Source: Algibacter marinivivus
GTDB taxonomy: Bacteria > Bacteroidota > Bacteroidia > Flavobacteriales > Flavobacteriaceae
DNA length: 64,000 nucleotides
Reading direction: 5' to 3'
Assembly (NCBI RefSeq): GCF_003143755.1
Contig: NZ_QFRI01000001.1
Location: 1,138,051 to 1,202,050 of the forward strand
Part shown: piece by piece, positions 1 to 9,090 of the stretch
How positions within the stretch are numbered: the stretch's first letter is position 1
Layout of the letters: the number at the start of each line of letters is the position of its first letter
Made by a program: the position numbers and the translations under genes
Notes under the pieces: generated by a model
Databases searched by the model: none
What the model saw: the letters and a program-made list of their open reading frames with translations, nothing else
Told to the model about the DNA's origin: nothing

Positions 1-576
1 TTCAGAGGTCCATTCTGGCAACAAACTAGAGTCTGGCTTTTCAACAAAAGAAGTGATTACATTTTTATCGTCAGATTTTAAAATACCAAATCCTGTAGCT
101 TCTTTAGCATTTACAGGAATGGTGGCAATTGATATTTTAGCACCACTTTCTTCATGGGCCTTTATTAATTTTTCATAATCCATTTGATATAATTGATCTC
201 CAGAAAGAATCAATGCATACTCAAAATCATGCCTCATAAAATGATGCATACTTTGACGAACAGCATCTGCTGTTCCTTGAAACCATCCTTTGTTATCAGG
301 TGTTTGTTCTGCTGCTAATACGTCTACAAAAGCAGAGCTAAAAAAACTAAAGTGATAAGTGTCTTTAATATGACGGTTTAAGGATGCAGAATTAAATTGT
401 GTTAATACATACATACGTTTTATATCTGCATTAATACAATTTGAAATCGGAATATCAACTAATCTATATTTTCCAGCTATAGGAACAGCTGGTTTAGACC
501 TTTGTTCTGTTAACGGATACAATCTTGAACCTTGACCGCCACCTAAAATTATGGATAATACCTTGTTGTTAATCAT
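1..576 (-). CDS. glgC: Glucose-1-phosphate adenylyltransferase, N-terminal 192 residues (window edge)
   Basis: Makes ADP-glucose from glucose-1-phosphate and ATP, the committed step of bacterial glycogen synthesis in the cytoplasm. The frame starts at an ATG on the minus strand at 576 and runs off the left edge, so the C-terminal half is not in view. The N-terminus shows the nucleotidyltransferase signature GGGQGSRLYPLT followed by RSKPAVPIAGKYRLVD and a GTADAVRQ stretch, all typical of GlgC. It starts 6 bases after the glgA stop, so the two are one transcript with glgA first. It is not a pseudogene; the truncation is only the window boundary. Confidence 0.95.
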   Translation of the reverse strand, partial: MINNKVLSIILGGGQGSRLYPLTEQRSKPAVPIAGKYRLVDIPISNCINADIKRMYVLTQFNSASLNRHIKDTYHFSFFSSAFVDVLAAEQTPDNKGWFQGTADAVRQSMHHFMRHDFEYALILSGDQLYQMDYEKLIKAHEESGAKISIATIPVNAKEATGFGILKSDDKNVITSFVEKPDSSLLPEWTSE

Positions 577-582
577 AATTAA

Positions 583-1989
583 TTAGTTTATAGATTTATA
601 TAAATTGATATATTGTTTTGCTGAAGCATTCCAAGAGTGGTCTATCTTCATTATTTGTGCTTTTATTTTTTTAATTTGAGGTTTATTCTCATAAAGTTCT
701 AAACCTCTTTCAATGGCAGTGGTAATATCTGAAACAGTAACGTCTTCATGACAAATACCAAAGCCGTTTTCTTCTGAAACATCAACAACCGTGTCTTTTA
801 AACCCCCAATGCTACGTACTATTGGGATGGTGCCGTATCTAAGTGCATACATTTGATTTAAACCACAAGGCTCAACACGAGAAGGCATTAACAGAAAATC
901 TGCTCCTGCATAAATTATATGAGAGAGTTTTTCATCATAACCTATAAAGGCATTATATTGTCCATCAAAATCTTTCTTTAAAGCTTCTAATTGCGCCTCA
1001 GTTTCTTTGTTTCCAGAACCTAAAAGGAGAATAGAAATGTTAGGGTTTTGTAATGCGATTTTAAATGCTTCTGGAAATAAGTCTGACCCTTTTTCTCCAA
1101 CTAGTCGGCCTATAAATGCAAAAAGCGGTTTGTCAATATCTAAATTAAATGTATCGCACAATTCTTTTTTGTTAGCTTTTTTACCAGAAGCAACAGTTTT
1201 TTGGTTGTAATTTTTTACTATGGAAAGATCAGTTTCTGGATTCCAAACTTTCCAATCTATACCATTTAAAATACCAATAGACTTATCACTCTCACTTAAT
1301 AATAAGCTTTCTAAACCATTTGCAGATTCTTTCATCTCTTCCATATAACTAGGCGAAACTGTAGTTACTTTCCAAGCGCATTTAATAGCTGCAGCCAGTG
1401 GGTTAATTGTTCCTCCCCAATCTAACAAACCAACATTGTTAAAATCAAAAGCAGGTATTAAATTTACATTATCATGTGAAAACCATCCTTGGTATTGTGC
1501 ATTATGTATGGTTAATATGTTAGGAGTTTTTCTAAAAACTTCATATTTAAAACATTCTTGAAGCATAAAAGGAATTAATCCAGTATGATGGTCATGACAA
1601 TGAATTATATCTGGTAATTTTTTCCATGTAAGCATCCAATCTAGAGCTGCTATTTGAAAGGCTAAAAAACGCTTTGTATCATCAAAAGAATAAACGTAAT
1701 CTTTAAAAACTAAATTTGGGACATCAACAAAAAAGATTTCAAAATCTAATGATTTATTTTTAAGCTTAAGTATTCGATACTTATATGTTTTCTCACCTAA
1801 ATATAATTCAGATTCAAATACAGAAGAAAAAGTGTTTTGTTGGGTAAATTTTATATCATAAAAAGGCATTATAACTTGCGAAGAAATTTCAGAGTTATTT
1901 TGATATTTTGGTAAAGCACCTACAACATCTGCTAGTCCGCCAACTTTAGCAACAGGATAACATTCTGCACTTATATGTATAATATTCAT
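583..1989 (-). CDS. glgA: Glycogen synthase (ADP-glucose type, GT5)
   Basis: Transfers glucose from ADP-glucose to the non-reducing end of a growing alpha-1,4-glucan. The 468-residue length is normal for the family. The N-terminus carries the GT5 ADP-glucose-binding motif KVGGLADVVGALPK, and the C-terminal GT-B domain has the EPCGLNQMYALRYG signature containing the catalytic-site Glu. The first gene of a glgA-glgC operon; glgC begins 6 bases downstream. A TAATTTTG -7 box lies just upstream on the same strand. Nothing unusual is seen. Confidence 0.97.
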   Translation of the reverse strand: MNIIHISAECYPVAKVGGLADVVGALPKYQNNSEISSQVIMPFYDIKFTQQNTFSSVFESELYLGEKTYKYRILKLKNKSLDFEIFFVDVPNLVFKDYVYSFDDTKRFLAFQIAALDWMLTWKKLPDIIHCHDHHTGLIPFMLQECFKYEVFRKTPNILTIHNAQYQGWFSHDNVNLIPAFDFNNVGLLDWGGTINPLAAAIKCAWKVTTVSPSYMEEMKESANGLESLLLSESDKSIGILNGIDWKVWNPETDLSIVKNYNQKTVASGKKANKKELCDTFNLDIDKPLFAFIGRLVGEKGSDLFPEAFKIALQNPNISILLLGSGNKETEAQLEALKKDFDGQYNAFIGYDEKLSHIIYAGADFLLMPSRVEPCGLNQMYALRYGTIPIVRSIGGLKDTVVDVSEENGFGICHEDVTVSDITTAIERGLELYENKPQIKKIKAQIMKIDHSWNASAKQYINLYKSIN

Positions 1990-2017
1990 TTATATTTTAT
2001 GCGTTTTAATAAACATA

Positions 2018-2025
2018 CAAAATTA
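2018..2025 (-). promoter_or_regulatory. -7 box (TAATTTTG) of the glgA-glgC operon
   Basis: Read on the minus strand this is TAATTTTG, matching the Bacteroidota TAnnTTTG -7 consensus, about 28 bases before the glgA start codon. I see no clear TTG at the -33 spacing, so the call rests on one element. Confidence 0.45.
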
Positions 2026-2308
2026 TAGTTTACATTTCCAATTAAGCTTAATTTTTGAAGAAAAATCAGTCTTTTACTTGATTGATTATTAATATGATTA
2101 AAAATTTGATGTTAACAATAAAAAGGCTGATAAAATCGTAATTATGCAATTGAATTATGGGTCTTGTTTTAATAAAAATGCTTTTACATTTAAGGCAGTT
2201 TAATCGTTTACCGCTAAAAAACATTTTATTCTATAGAATTAAAGTATTAATTCAACCTTTTTTATCCCAATTCGTCGGAAAGGGGTTTAATTTAAAGAAT
2301 CATAAAGA

Positions 2309-2316
2309 TACATTTG
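2309..2316 (+). promoter_or_regulatory. -7 box-like TACATTTG before a degenerate exported-protein remnant
   Basis: TACATTTG matches TAnnTTTG and precedes the gene remnant at 2345-2473 by about 30 bases. It may be the surviving promoter of a decayed gene. No -33 element is evident. Confidence 0.35.
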
Positions 2317-2344
2317 TACTATCAATCTAAAACAAACAATTATA

Positions 2345-2473
2345 AATGTATTAATCAAATTTATTTTAGTATTTCTTTTAGGAGTGGCTATTATATTAAG
2401 TGCACAAAATCAAATCACAGGAATGGTTTCAGAAAACAATTGACCATTAGAGTTTAGAAAACGGTTGGAGTAA
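2345..2473 (+). pseudogene. Remnant of an exported outer-membrane-type protein (signal peptide plus start of a carboxypeptidase-regulatory-like domain)
   Basis: The 491-base gap between glgA and lepA holds no intact gene. In one plus-strand frame it reads as a hydrophobic signal-peptide core ending LSAQ, then NQITGMVSENN, a stop at 2441, and PLEF in the same frame before a second stop at 2471. The pattern Q-x-TG-x-V-x(4)-PL is how many Bacteroidota TonB-dependent receptors and surface proteins begin after signal cleavage. There is no in-frame ATG; the ATG at 2345 is in another frame and stops at once. The rest of the gap (2026-2308) shows nothing recognisable. Reading this as a decayed gene is inference from a short match. 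Confidence 0.4.
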
Positions 2474-2480
2474 TAAAAAT

Positions 2481-4277
2481 TTAATCATTCAACTTCAAAA
2501 CAGCCATAAACGCTTGTTGAGGTATTTCTACATTACCAACTTGACGCATACGTTTTTTACCTTTTTTCTGTTTTTCAAGAAGTTTACGTTTACGAGAAAT
2601 ATCACCACCGTAACATTTTGCAGTAACATCTTTACGTAATGCTTTTACAGTTTCTCTAGATATAATTTTTGCGCCAATAGCTGCTTGAATTGGAATATCA
2701 AATTGTTGACGAGGGATAAGTTCTTTTAATTTTTCACACATTTTTTTACCAATGTTGTGAGCATTATCAGCATGAATTAAAGCAGAAAGTGCATCAACAG
2801 GTTGTGAATTTAATAGTACATCTAAACGTACCAATTTAGATGTTTTCAAACCAATTGGATGATAATCAAAAGAGGCATAGCCTTTTGAAACCGTTTTTAA
2901 TCGATCATAAAAATCAAAAACAATTTCTGCTAAAGGCATTTCAAAAATTAACTCAACACGTTCTGGTGTTAAATACGTTTGGTTAATAATCATACCACGT
3001 TTTTCAATACAAAGCGACATCACATTTCCAACAAAGTCAGATTTTGTAATAATAGTGGCTTTAATATAAGGCTCTTCAACACGGTTTACAGAAGAAGGCT
3101 CTGGTAAATCAGAAGGATTATTTACTATAAAAGCTTCGTCTGGATTTTTATTGGTGTAAGCGTGATAAGATACATTGGGTACAGTTGTTATCACCGTCAT
3201 ATCAAATTCGCGTTCCAAACGCTCTTGGATAATCTCCATGTGGAGCATACCTAAGAATCCGCAACGGAACCCAAATCCTAAAGCTGCTGAACTTTCTGGA
3301 GCAAATACTAATGAAGCATCATTTAGCTGAAGCTTTTCCATTGAGTTACGAAGTTCTTCATAATCCTCGGTATCAACCGGATAAATACCAGCAAAAACCA
3401 TGGGTTTAACATCTTCAAACCCTTCAACAATATTTGTAGTTGGTTTTGTAAAATCAGTAATTGTATCACCTACTTTTACTTCTTTGGCAGTTTTTATACC
3501 AGTTATTAAGTAACCAACATCACCTGTTTTTACACTTTGTTTTGCAACTTGATTAAGTTTTAAAGTGCCAACTTCATCAGCGTAATAATCTTTATCTGTA
3601 GCAACAAATTTTATGTGTTGCCCTTTTTTAATTTCACCATTAAAGACTCTAAAATAGGTTTCAATACCTCTAAACGTATTGTAAACAGAATCGAAAATTA
3701 AGGCTTGAAGCGGTGCCTCTGGATCGCCTTTTGGAGCAGGAACACGGTCTATAATAGCCTCTAAAATATTATCAACACCAAAACCTGTTTTTCCACTTGC
3801 GTGAATAACTTCTTCTGGGTCGCAACCTAAAAGATCTACTATATCATCAGTTACCTCTTCTGGGTTTGCACTAGGCAAATCAACTTTATTAAGTACAGGA
3901 ATAATCTCCAAGTCGTTTTCTAAAGCTAAATATAAATTAGAAATCGTCTGCGCCTGTATGCTTTGTGCTGCATCAACAATTAATAAAGCACCTTCACAAG
4001 CAGCGATAGATCGAGATACTTCATATGAAAAATCTACGTGACCAGGTGTATCAATTAAGTTCAGAATATATTTTTCCCCATTAAGCTCATAGTCCATTTG
4101 GATGGCGTGCGATTTTATGGTAATACCACGTTCGCGCTCTAAATCCATGCTATCTAGTAATTGTGCTTGTTGTTCTCTAGCAGTTACTGAGCCTGTGTAA
4201 TCTAATAAACGATCTGCAAGTGTGCTTTTCCCGTGATCAATATGAGCAATAATGCAAAAATTTCTGATGTTCTTCAT
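2481..4277 (-). CDS. lepA: Elongation factor 4 (LepA), ribosome back-translocase GTPase
   Basis: A translation GTPase that binds ribosomes in the cytoplasm and helps initiation and recovery of stalled elongation. The start at 4277 gives the family's usual N-terminus [16 protein letters not shown]; a TTG nine bases upstream would add only MLT. G-motifs are complete: AHIDHGKST (G1), DTPGHVDF (G3) and NKVDLPSA (G4). The C-terminus shows the LepA-specific domain ([20 protein letters not shown]). Length of 598 residues is normal. A minus-strand TATCTTTG box lies 29 bases before the start. Confidence 0.98.
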   Translation of the reverse strand: MKNIRNFCIIAHIDHGKSTLADRLLDYTGSVTAREQQAQLLDSMDLERERGITIKSHAIQMDYELNGEKYILNLIDTPGHVDFSYEVSRSIAACEGALLIVDAAQSIQAQTISNLYLALENDLEIIPVLNKVDLPSANPEEVTDDIVDLLGCDPEEVIHASGKTGFGVDNILEAIIDRVPAPKGDPEAPLQALIFDSVYNTFRGIETYFRVFNGEIKKGQHIKFVATDKDYYADEVGTLKLNQVAKQSVKTGDVGYLITGIKTAKEVKVGDTITDFTKPTTNIVEGFEDVKPMVFAGIYPVDTEDYEELRNSMEKLQLNDASLVFAPESSAALGFGFRCGFLGMLHMEIIQERLEREFDMTVITTVPNVSYHAYTNKNPDEAFIVNNPSDLPEPSSVNRVEEPYIKATIITKSDFVGNVMSLCIEKRGMIINQTYLTPERVELIFEMPLAEIVFDFYDRLKTVSKGYASFDYHPIGLKTSKLVRLDVLLNSQPVDALSALIHADNAHNIGKKMCEKLKELIPRQQFDIPIQAAIGAKIISRETVKALRKDVTAKCYGGDISRKRKLLEKQKKGKKRMRQVGNVEIPQQAFMAVLKLND

Positions 4278-4305
4278 AGTCAACAATCTTCATAAAAAGA
4301 TTTGG

Positions 4306-4313
4306 CAAAGATA
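4306..4313 (-). promoter_or_regulatory. -7 box (TATCTTTG) of lepA
   Basis: Minus-strand TATCTTTG fits TAnnTTTG exactly and sits about 29 bases before the lepA ATG, in the short gap that separates lepA from the upstream lipoprotein gene. No convincing -33 TTG is visible. Confidence 0.5.
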
Positions 4314-4344
4314 AGTTAATTATTGTGCTTAATTGATATTTAAA

Positions 4345-5451
4345 TTAGTCTTGCCATTCTGCAATAAACAAATTGGTATCTCGCCCGCCTCCATTATTTC
4401 TATTAGATGAAAATGCTAAATATTTTCCATCATTTGAAAATACAGGAAACGCATCAAAAGTTTCACTATGTGTCACACGTTCTAGATTTTTACCATCAAT
4501 ATCTATTAAGTATAAATTAAAAGGAAAACCGCGTTCTGCTTCGAAATTAGAAGAGAATAATATCTTTTTGCCTGAAGGGTGAAAAAACGGACTCCAATTG
4601 GCATTCCCTAAATCAGTTAATTGTCTTAAATCACTTCCATCTGCATTACAAATGTAAAGTTCCATATCAGTGGGTTCAACCAAACCTTCAGCTAAAAGAT
4701 CTTTGTATTCTTTTATTTCCTGTTCTGTTTTTGGGCGTGAAGAACGGAAGATGATTTTAGTGCCATCAGGAGAAAAGAATGCACCACCATCGTAACCTAA
4801 TTCATCTGTAATTTGTTTTACATCACTTCCGTCAAGATTCATGGTGTATAATTCTAAATCGCCACTTCTTGTAGAGGTAAATACAATTTTATCGCCTTTT
4901 GGAGATACTGTAGGTTCTGCATCGTAACCAACTTCATTAGTTAATTGCTTTACAATGTTGCCTTCTAAGTCAGCAACAAAAATGTCGAATGTATCATATA
5001 CTGGCCAAATGTATTTTCCGTTTTTTCTTAATGGTGTATCTGGGCATTTTTCATCTCCTAAATGGGTAGATGCATAAATAATATGCTTATTATCTGGTAA
5101 AAAGTAAGAGCATGTTGTGCGCCCTTTTCCTGTAGAAACCATGGGAGGAATTTTATCTTTAAACGTTTCCCCTACATTCATTAAAAACATTTGATCACAA
5201 TTGACTCTCCAGTTTTTATTATTGGATTGAAACACGATTTGTTTATCGTCAAAACTCCAGTAAGCTTCTGCATTATCACCTCCAAAAGTAATTTGCTTTA
5301 TAGATTTAAAATGCTTTTCTCCAGAAAAGATAAGGGAATCTTTTACTATATTGATTTCAATTTCTTTCTCAGATATACTTTGTTTTTTAGTCTCATTTTT
5401 GCAACTAAAAACTAAAAGAATTAAAGCTAAAAGGGATGCGTATTTCATCAT
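4345..5451 (-). CDS. TolB-like beta-propeller (PD40/WD40-like) lipoprotein
   Basis: A periplasm- or surface-facing lipoprotein with a beta-propeller fold; substrate unknown. The signal peptide MMKYASLLALILLVFSC ends in a lipobox with Cys17 as the lipidation site. The 368-residue chain then repeats PD40 blades: DAEPTVSPKGDKIVFTSTRSG, GGAFFSPDGTKIIFRSSRP, SPFFHPSGKKILFSSNFE and DAFPVFSNDGKYLAFSSNRN. It lacks the N-terminal TolB domain, so it is not the Tol-Pal TolB itself. It is divergent from the M28 peptidase gene, with only 34 bases between the starts, so both probably share a regulatory region. Such propellers often accompany exported peptidases; a functional link is inference. Confidence 0.8.
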   Translation of the reverse strand: MMKYASLLALILLVFSCKNETKKQSISEKEIEINIVKDSLIFSGEKHFKSIKQITFGGDNAEAYWSFDDKQIVFQSNNKNWRVNCDQMFLMNVGETFKDKIPPMVSTGKGRTTCSYFLPDNKHIIYASTHLGDEKCPDTPLRKNGKYIWPVYDTFDIFVADLEGNIVKQLTNEVGYDAEPTVSPKGDKIVFTSTRSGDLELYTMNLDGSDVKQITDELGYDGGAFFSPDGTKIIFRSSRPKTEQEIKEYKDLLAEGLVEPTDMELYICNADGSDLRQLTDLGNANWSPFFHPSGKKILFSSNFEAERGFPFNLYLIDIDGKNLERVTHSETFDAFPVFSNDGKYLAFSSNRNNGGGRDTNLFIAEWQD

Positions 5452-5461
5452 AATAATTGGC

Positions 5462-5469
5462 TAAATTTG
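5462..5469 (+). promoter_or_regulatory. -7 box (TAAATTTG) of the M28 peptidase gene
   Basis: TAAATTTG fits TAnnTTTG and stands 16 bases before the ATG at 5486, inside the 34-base divergent gap. The short leader is possible in this phylum. No -33 element is clear. Confidence 0.4.
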
Positions 5470-5485
5470 TGTAAAATTAATATTT

Positions 5486-6715
5486 ATGAAAATGAAATAC
5501 AGTATAGTTTTCCTTTTTTTATTGTTTTTAACTGGTTGTAAGTCAGAAGTAGCCAAATCGATTTCTATAAAAGAAGACGTTACCTTCCTTTCTGATGATG
5601 CTTTAGAAGGACGTCAAACCGGAACTGATGGTGAAAAAGCAGCAGCAGATTATATTGCTAAACGCTTTGAAAAATTAGATGCTCAAGGAAAGGGAACTAA
5701 TGGGTTTTTACAACCCTTTACCTTTAAGCCAAAAACAAATCCACATCAAAAAGTAAAGTATAACGTAAAAGAAGGCGATAGTACAATTACAGGAACCAAT
5801 GTGTTAGGGTTTATAAATAATGACGCCGAAAACACCATTATTATTGGAGCACATTACGACCATTTAGGCTATGGTGCTGAAGGGTCTTTGCATTGTGGAG
5901 AAAAGGCGATTCATAATGGTGCTGATGATAATGCTAGTGGCGTTGCTGTTATGTTGAATTTAGCAGAAAAACTTAAAGAAAAGAATACAAATAACAATTA
6001 CCTTTTTATGGCTTTTTCTGGTGAAGAAATGGGTTTATTAGGGTCTAACTATTTTGTGAAAAATCCAACAATAGACATTAAAAAAGTAAATTACATGATT
6101 AATATGGATATGGTTGGGCGTTTAAAAGCTGATAGTACATTAGCGGTTTACGGTGTTGGAACATCACCTATATTAAAGCAAACTTTAAAGGCTCATAATG
6201 AGAATTTTAAATTGATTCAGAAAGAATCAGGAATTGGCCCAAGCGATCATACATCTTTTTACAATGCTGATATCCCAGTTTTACATTTTTTTACTGGTCA
6301 GCATGAAGATTATCACAAACCTAGTGATGATTTTGAAAAGTTGAATTATAAAGGCATGCAAACCATTTCTAACTATATTTTTAATATTATTTCTGATTTA
6401 AATGATAATGGAAAATTGCCATTTAGAAAAACAAAAAACGAAAGTGAAGAAACACCAAGATTTAAAGTAGGTCTAGGTGTTATTCCTGATTATCTGTTTG
6501 ATGGAAAAGGCATGCGTATTGATGGTATTAGTGAAGATAAACCAGCCCAAAAAGCAGGCTTACAAAAAGGAGATATTGTTGTTAAATTAGGTGATAGTGT
6601 TGTTGTTGATATGATGAGTTACATGAAGGTTCTAGCAACTTTTGAAAAAGGAAATTCAACTAAAGTTGTTGTGGATAGAAAAGGCGAAATGGTTGAAGCA
6701 AATATTGAATTTTAA
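5486..6715 (+). CDS. Secreted M28-family zinc metallopeptidase with C-terminal PDZ domain, lipoprotein
   Basis: A zinc aminopeptidase/glutaminyl-cyclase-like enzyme anchored outside the inner membrane. The signal peptide ends LLFLTGC with the lipid-accepting Cys. M28 metal ligands are seen in GAHYDHLG (His, Asp), NGADDNASG (bridging Asp), SGEEMGLLGS (catalytic and metal Glu), MVGRL region (Asp) and TGQHEDYHKPSDD (His). A PDZ domain follows at about residues 325-409 (KGMRIDGISEDKPAQKAGLQKGDIV), which usually binds peptide tails or regulates access. The 409-residue architecture is common in Flavobacteriia. Peptide preference cannot be told from sequence. Confidence 0.9.
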   Translation: MKMKYSIVFLFLLFLTGCKSEVAKSISIKEDVTFLSDDALEGRQTGTDGEKAAADYIAKRFEKLDAQGKGTNGFLQPFTFKPKTNPHQKVKYNVKEGDSTITGTNVLGFINNDAENTIIIGAHYDHLGYGAEGSLHCGEKAIHNGADDNASGVAVMLNLAEKLKEKNTNNNYLFMAFSGEEMGLLGSNYFVKNPTIDIKKVNYMINMDMVGRLKADSTLAVYGVGTSPILKQTLKAHNENFKLIQKESGIGPSDHTSFYNADIPVLHFFTGQHEDYHKPSDDFEKLNYKGMQTISNYIFNIISDLNDNGKLPFRKTKNESEETPRFKVGLGVIPDYLFDGKGMRIDGISEDKPAQKAGLQKGDIVVKLGDSVVVDMMSYMKVLATFEKGNSTKVVVDRKGEMVEANIEF

Positions 6716-6724
6716 TAACTATAG

Positions 6725-7108
6725 ATGATTAAAACTAAACGGGATTTTATTAATAAAATACACTTGATTATTTCAATTTTAATCGTTGTCCCTGTAGCAT
6801 TTATTTATGGTTTTAATCCCGATTATCAATTTAATATTCATCTAAATACAGTTGATGAACACAACTTCTTTAAAGCCATTATGGGTTTATACATAGGTTT
6901 TTCTGCACTTTGGATTTTAGGAATTTTTAAAGCTAACTATCTAAAAATAGCCTTAATTACCAATTTAATCTTTATGCTAGGACTGGGTTTTGGAAGACTA
7001 TTAAGTTTTGGAATTGATGGCACACCAACTTTTGGATATATTTTTGGCACTTTTGCCGAACTATTTTTAGGGTTTTACGGCCTATGGGTTTTAAAAACCA
7101 GCAATTAA
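6725..7108 (+). CDS. DUF4345-family integral membrane protein
   Basis: A 127-residue protein with four predicted membrane helices (about residues 10-30, 50-65, 73-93 and 100-122). The central FNPDYQFNIHLNTVDEHNFFKAIMGLY pattern, broken here by the loop before the second helix, is that of DUF4345. No catalytic residues are evident and the function is unknown. It starts 9 bases after the peptidase stop and so may be cotranscribed. Its 3' end overlaps the convergent small gene at 7091 by 18 bases. Confidence 0.7.
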   Translation: MIKTKRDFINKIHLIISILIVVPVAFIYGFNPDYQFNIHLNTVDEHNFFKAIMGLYIGFSALWILGIFKANYLKIALITNLIFMLGLGFGRLLSFGIDGTPTFGYIFGTFAELFLGFYGLWVLKTSN

Positions 7109-7300
7109 GGCACCACAAATACCAAGGCTAATAATAAGATATACAGCAGCTAGAATAAATAATATTTTGGCTGTTTTTTTATTCTTTTTTAGCACTGCAA
7201 AACCAATAATAGCTAGTAAAATTGCAGGACCAAACATGATGGCAATTAACATAATAATTAAACCATCAAAATTCATGTTCGGACTTAAAAAATGCATCAT
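7091..7300 (-). CDS. Small two-helix membrane protein, paralogue of its upstream neighbour
   Basis: A 69-residue protein with two hydrophobic segments split by a basic KKNKKTAK loop. It aligns along its length with the product of 7302-7505: PAILLAIIGF versus PAIIMTIIGF, KKNKKTAKILFI versus KKNPKAAKVLFI, and AVYLIISLGICG versus AVYIIIGLGFCG. I take ATG 7300 as the start because it lies one base after the upstream stop; a GTG at 7321 is possible but would overlap. The pair is a tandem duplication in an operon with the radical SAM gene. Function is unknown. Confidence 0.65.
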   Translation of the reverse strand: MMHFLSPNMNFDGLIIMLIAIMFGPAILLAIIGFAVLKKNKKTAKILFILAAVYLIISLGICGALIAGF

Positions 7301-7301
7301 T

Positions 7302-7505
7302 TTAAAAAGATAAAATTCCACAAAAACCTAAACCAATAATAATATATACAGCAGAAATTATAAATAAAACTTTAGCTGCTTTAGGGTTCTTCTTTCTCAT
7401 TACAAAACCAATTATTGTCATAATTATTGCAGGAGCTAAAGCTAAAAGTAAAATTCCTAAAATTACCCAGATAATCTCGTTACCAATTTCTAGAAAACGT
7501 ATCAT
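7302..7505 (-). CDS. Small two-helix membrane protein
   Basis: A 67-residue protein with two predicted transmembrane helices and a positively charged RKKNPKAAK loop between them. Its ATG overlaps the TGA of the radical SAM gene by four bases (ATGA), which indicates translational coupling. It is a paralogue of the next gene downstream. Function is unknown; the operon position suggests an accessory to the radical SAM/Lgt-like lipid cluster, which is inference. Confidence 0.65.
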   Translation of the reverse strand: MIRFLEIGNEIIWVILGILLLALAPAIIMTIIGFVMRKKNPKAAKVLFIISAVYIIIGLGFCGILSF

Positions 7506-8896
7506 ATTGTTTCATTTCTAAGCTTTTCCAATCGTGCTTTTTTATCATCTCTATAAAACATATTCATGGTTTCAAAAGGGATAATTTTATTGTCTTTATC
7601 CACAATATGCACACACGATTTTTTAATGGCGCGCACATCAAAGTTATAAGCATCAATAAATTGCATAATAATAATACGAAATAAATTATCGTAACCCAAG
7701 TTTGGTGCATCAATATTTGGTAAACAGCACATTATACTTTTTAGGTTTTCTTCAGCCACCTCAACTGAATTTCCTGTGCTAAATAACTCAATCATCTTAC
7801 CCTGCAACTGAGAGTCTTGCTCATAAATAATGGTGTTTTTGCTATTATCCAACAAATCATTCGGATTAATATATCGTGTTAAAGGGAACACCTCATCATC
7901 CAATTTTAAGGCATAACCCATTACCAAAGCATCTGGATTACAAGGCACAGGTAATAAGTCATCAGGATTAAAAATATCAGTTTGTTCCATAATTTTTCGG
8001 CGCACTTCAGTAAGTGTCATTCTATCCGTTTCGGGATTAAAATTATCTAATCGCCCCGCAATTTGAGTTGGTTGTAGCGTAACACCACGCACACATTTTT
8101 GCTTTAAAGCATAGTCAATAATTTTTCCAATCTCATGGTCGTTCAAACCCTTCTGAAGTGTTACTACCAAAGTTGTTGATAGGTTTACAGCATTCAAATT
8201 TTCAATCGCTTGTTTCCGTATGTCATTCAAATCTGCACCACGTAATTCTCGTAAAACTGAGTTTTCAAACGAATCAAACTGCAAATAAATTTCAAAATCG
8301 GGTGCATAAGTTTTTAGTCGTTCCGCGAAAGCGATATCCTTAGCAATTTTAATGCCATTTGTATTCAACATTAAATGCCTGATAGGTAAAGATTTTGCAT
8401 AGTCTAAAATCTTCCAAAACTCTGGATGTATAGTAGGCTCACCACCCGAAATTTGCACTACATCAGGTTCTTTTTCGTTCCTAACAATGGTGTCTAGCAT
8501 GGTCTTAACTTCAGCCAAAGTTCGGTGTCTGCCATAAGTTGGCGAAGACCCCGCATAACACGTTGGGCATGTTAAATTACATCTATCCGTAACCTCCACA
8601 ACAGTCAAGCAAGAGTGTTGCTCATGGTCAGGGCACAACCCACAATCATAAGGACAGCCATAATGCGTTTGCGTGTTAAATTTATACGGCGTTTCACTCG
8701 GTTTATTATAGTTCCTTATGTTTTTGTAATACTCAATATCATCGGCAATCAACACCTTCGAGTTCCCATGTTCATTACACCGTTTTAGCATATAAACATT
8801 ACCATTCTCAAATACAATTTTAGCATCTACACGCCGTAAACATTCTGGACATAAACTTAAAGTAAAATCGTAATAGGTATATTTTCTAACAGGCAT
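7502..8896 (-). CDS. Radical SAM protein of the tetraether-lipid-synthase-like (COG1964/MJ0619) group
   Basis: A 464-residue iron-sulfur enzyme predicted to use S-adenosylmethionine radical chemistry. The SAM cluster motif is CNLTCPTC (Cys106, 110, 113). Before it come a rubredoxin-like knuckle (C16-x2-C19 ... C40-x2-H43) and an extra Cys set (C81, C85, C88, C96), the layout of the MJ0619-type family that includes archaeal tetraether lipid synthase Tes. GGEP appears at about residues 155-158 as expected. That relation, plus an Lgt-like membrane enzyme gene next door, suggests a lipid or lipoprotein substrate; this is inference. It heads a coupled operon with two tiny membrane proteins. Start at 8896 gives MPVRKYTYYDF. 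Confidence 0.75.
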   Translation of the reverse strand: MPVRKYTYYDFTLSLCPECLRRVDAKIVFENGNVYMLKRCNEHGNSKVLIADDIEYYKNIRNYNKPSETPYKFNTQTHYGCPYDCGLCPDHEQHSCLTVVEVTDRCNLTCPTCYAGSSPTYGRHRTLAEVKTMLDTIVRNEKEPDVVQISGGEPTIHPEFWKILDYAKSLPIRHLMLNTNGIKIAKDIAFAERLKTYAPDFEIYLQFDSFENSVLRELRGADLNDIRKQAIENLNAVNLSTTLVVTLQKGLNDHEIGKIIDYALKQKCVRGVTLQPTQIAGRLDNFNPETDRMTLTEVRRKIMEQTDIFNPDDLLPVPCNPDALVMGYALKLDDEVFPLTRYINPNDLLDNSKNTIIYEQDSQLQGKMIELFSTGNSVEVAEENLKSIMCCLPNIDAPNLGYDNLFRIIIMQFIDAYNFDVRAIKKSCVHIVDKDNKIIPFETMNMFYRDDKKARLEKLRNETI

Positions 8897-8913
8897 ATAA
8901 TTTATATTTTTTG

Positions 8914-8995
8914 GGCGTTACCACAAGGGTCGGGCTTTCACTACTCAATCCCTCCTATGTCGGAGATTTCAAACATACCGTTCAATCCCTAACGC
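8914..8995. repeat. Dispersed intergenic repeat, copy 1
   Basis: Begins GGCGTTACCACAAGGGTCGG and ends CCGTTCAATCCCTAACGC. The same two ends recur at 48252-48364, and a diverged copy is at 56299-56394. The middle differs between copies. It fills most of the 194-base gap between the radical SAM gene and the small gene at 9091. No ORF is in it. Confidence 0.8.
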
Positions 8996-9043
8996 GGGCG
9001 TATTTGCCAGTGTAGTTTAATCCATTATTATTTTTTTGGCTTA

Positions 9044-9073
9044 CATAGGTTATTTGTTAGCTTACAACCTATG
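9044..9073. repeat. Inverted repeat CATAGGTT / AACCTATG
   Basis: Eight-base perfect arms at 9044-9051 and 9066-9073 with a 14-base loop, each arm preceded by GCTTAC or similar. It lies just after the stop of the small gene at 9091 (minus strand) and could be a weak transcription end or processing hairpin, but it has no T-run. Confidence 0.35.
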
Positions 9074-9090
9074 CAATATTTAGAAGCGTT

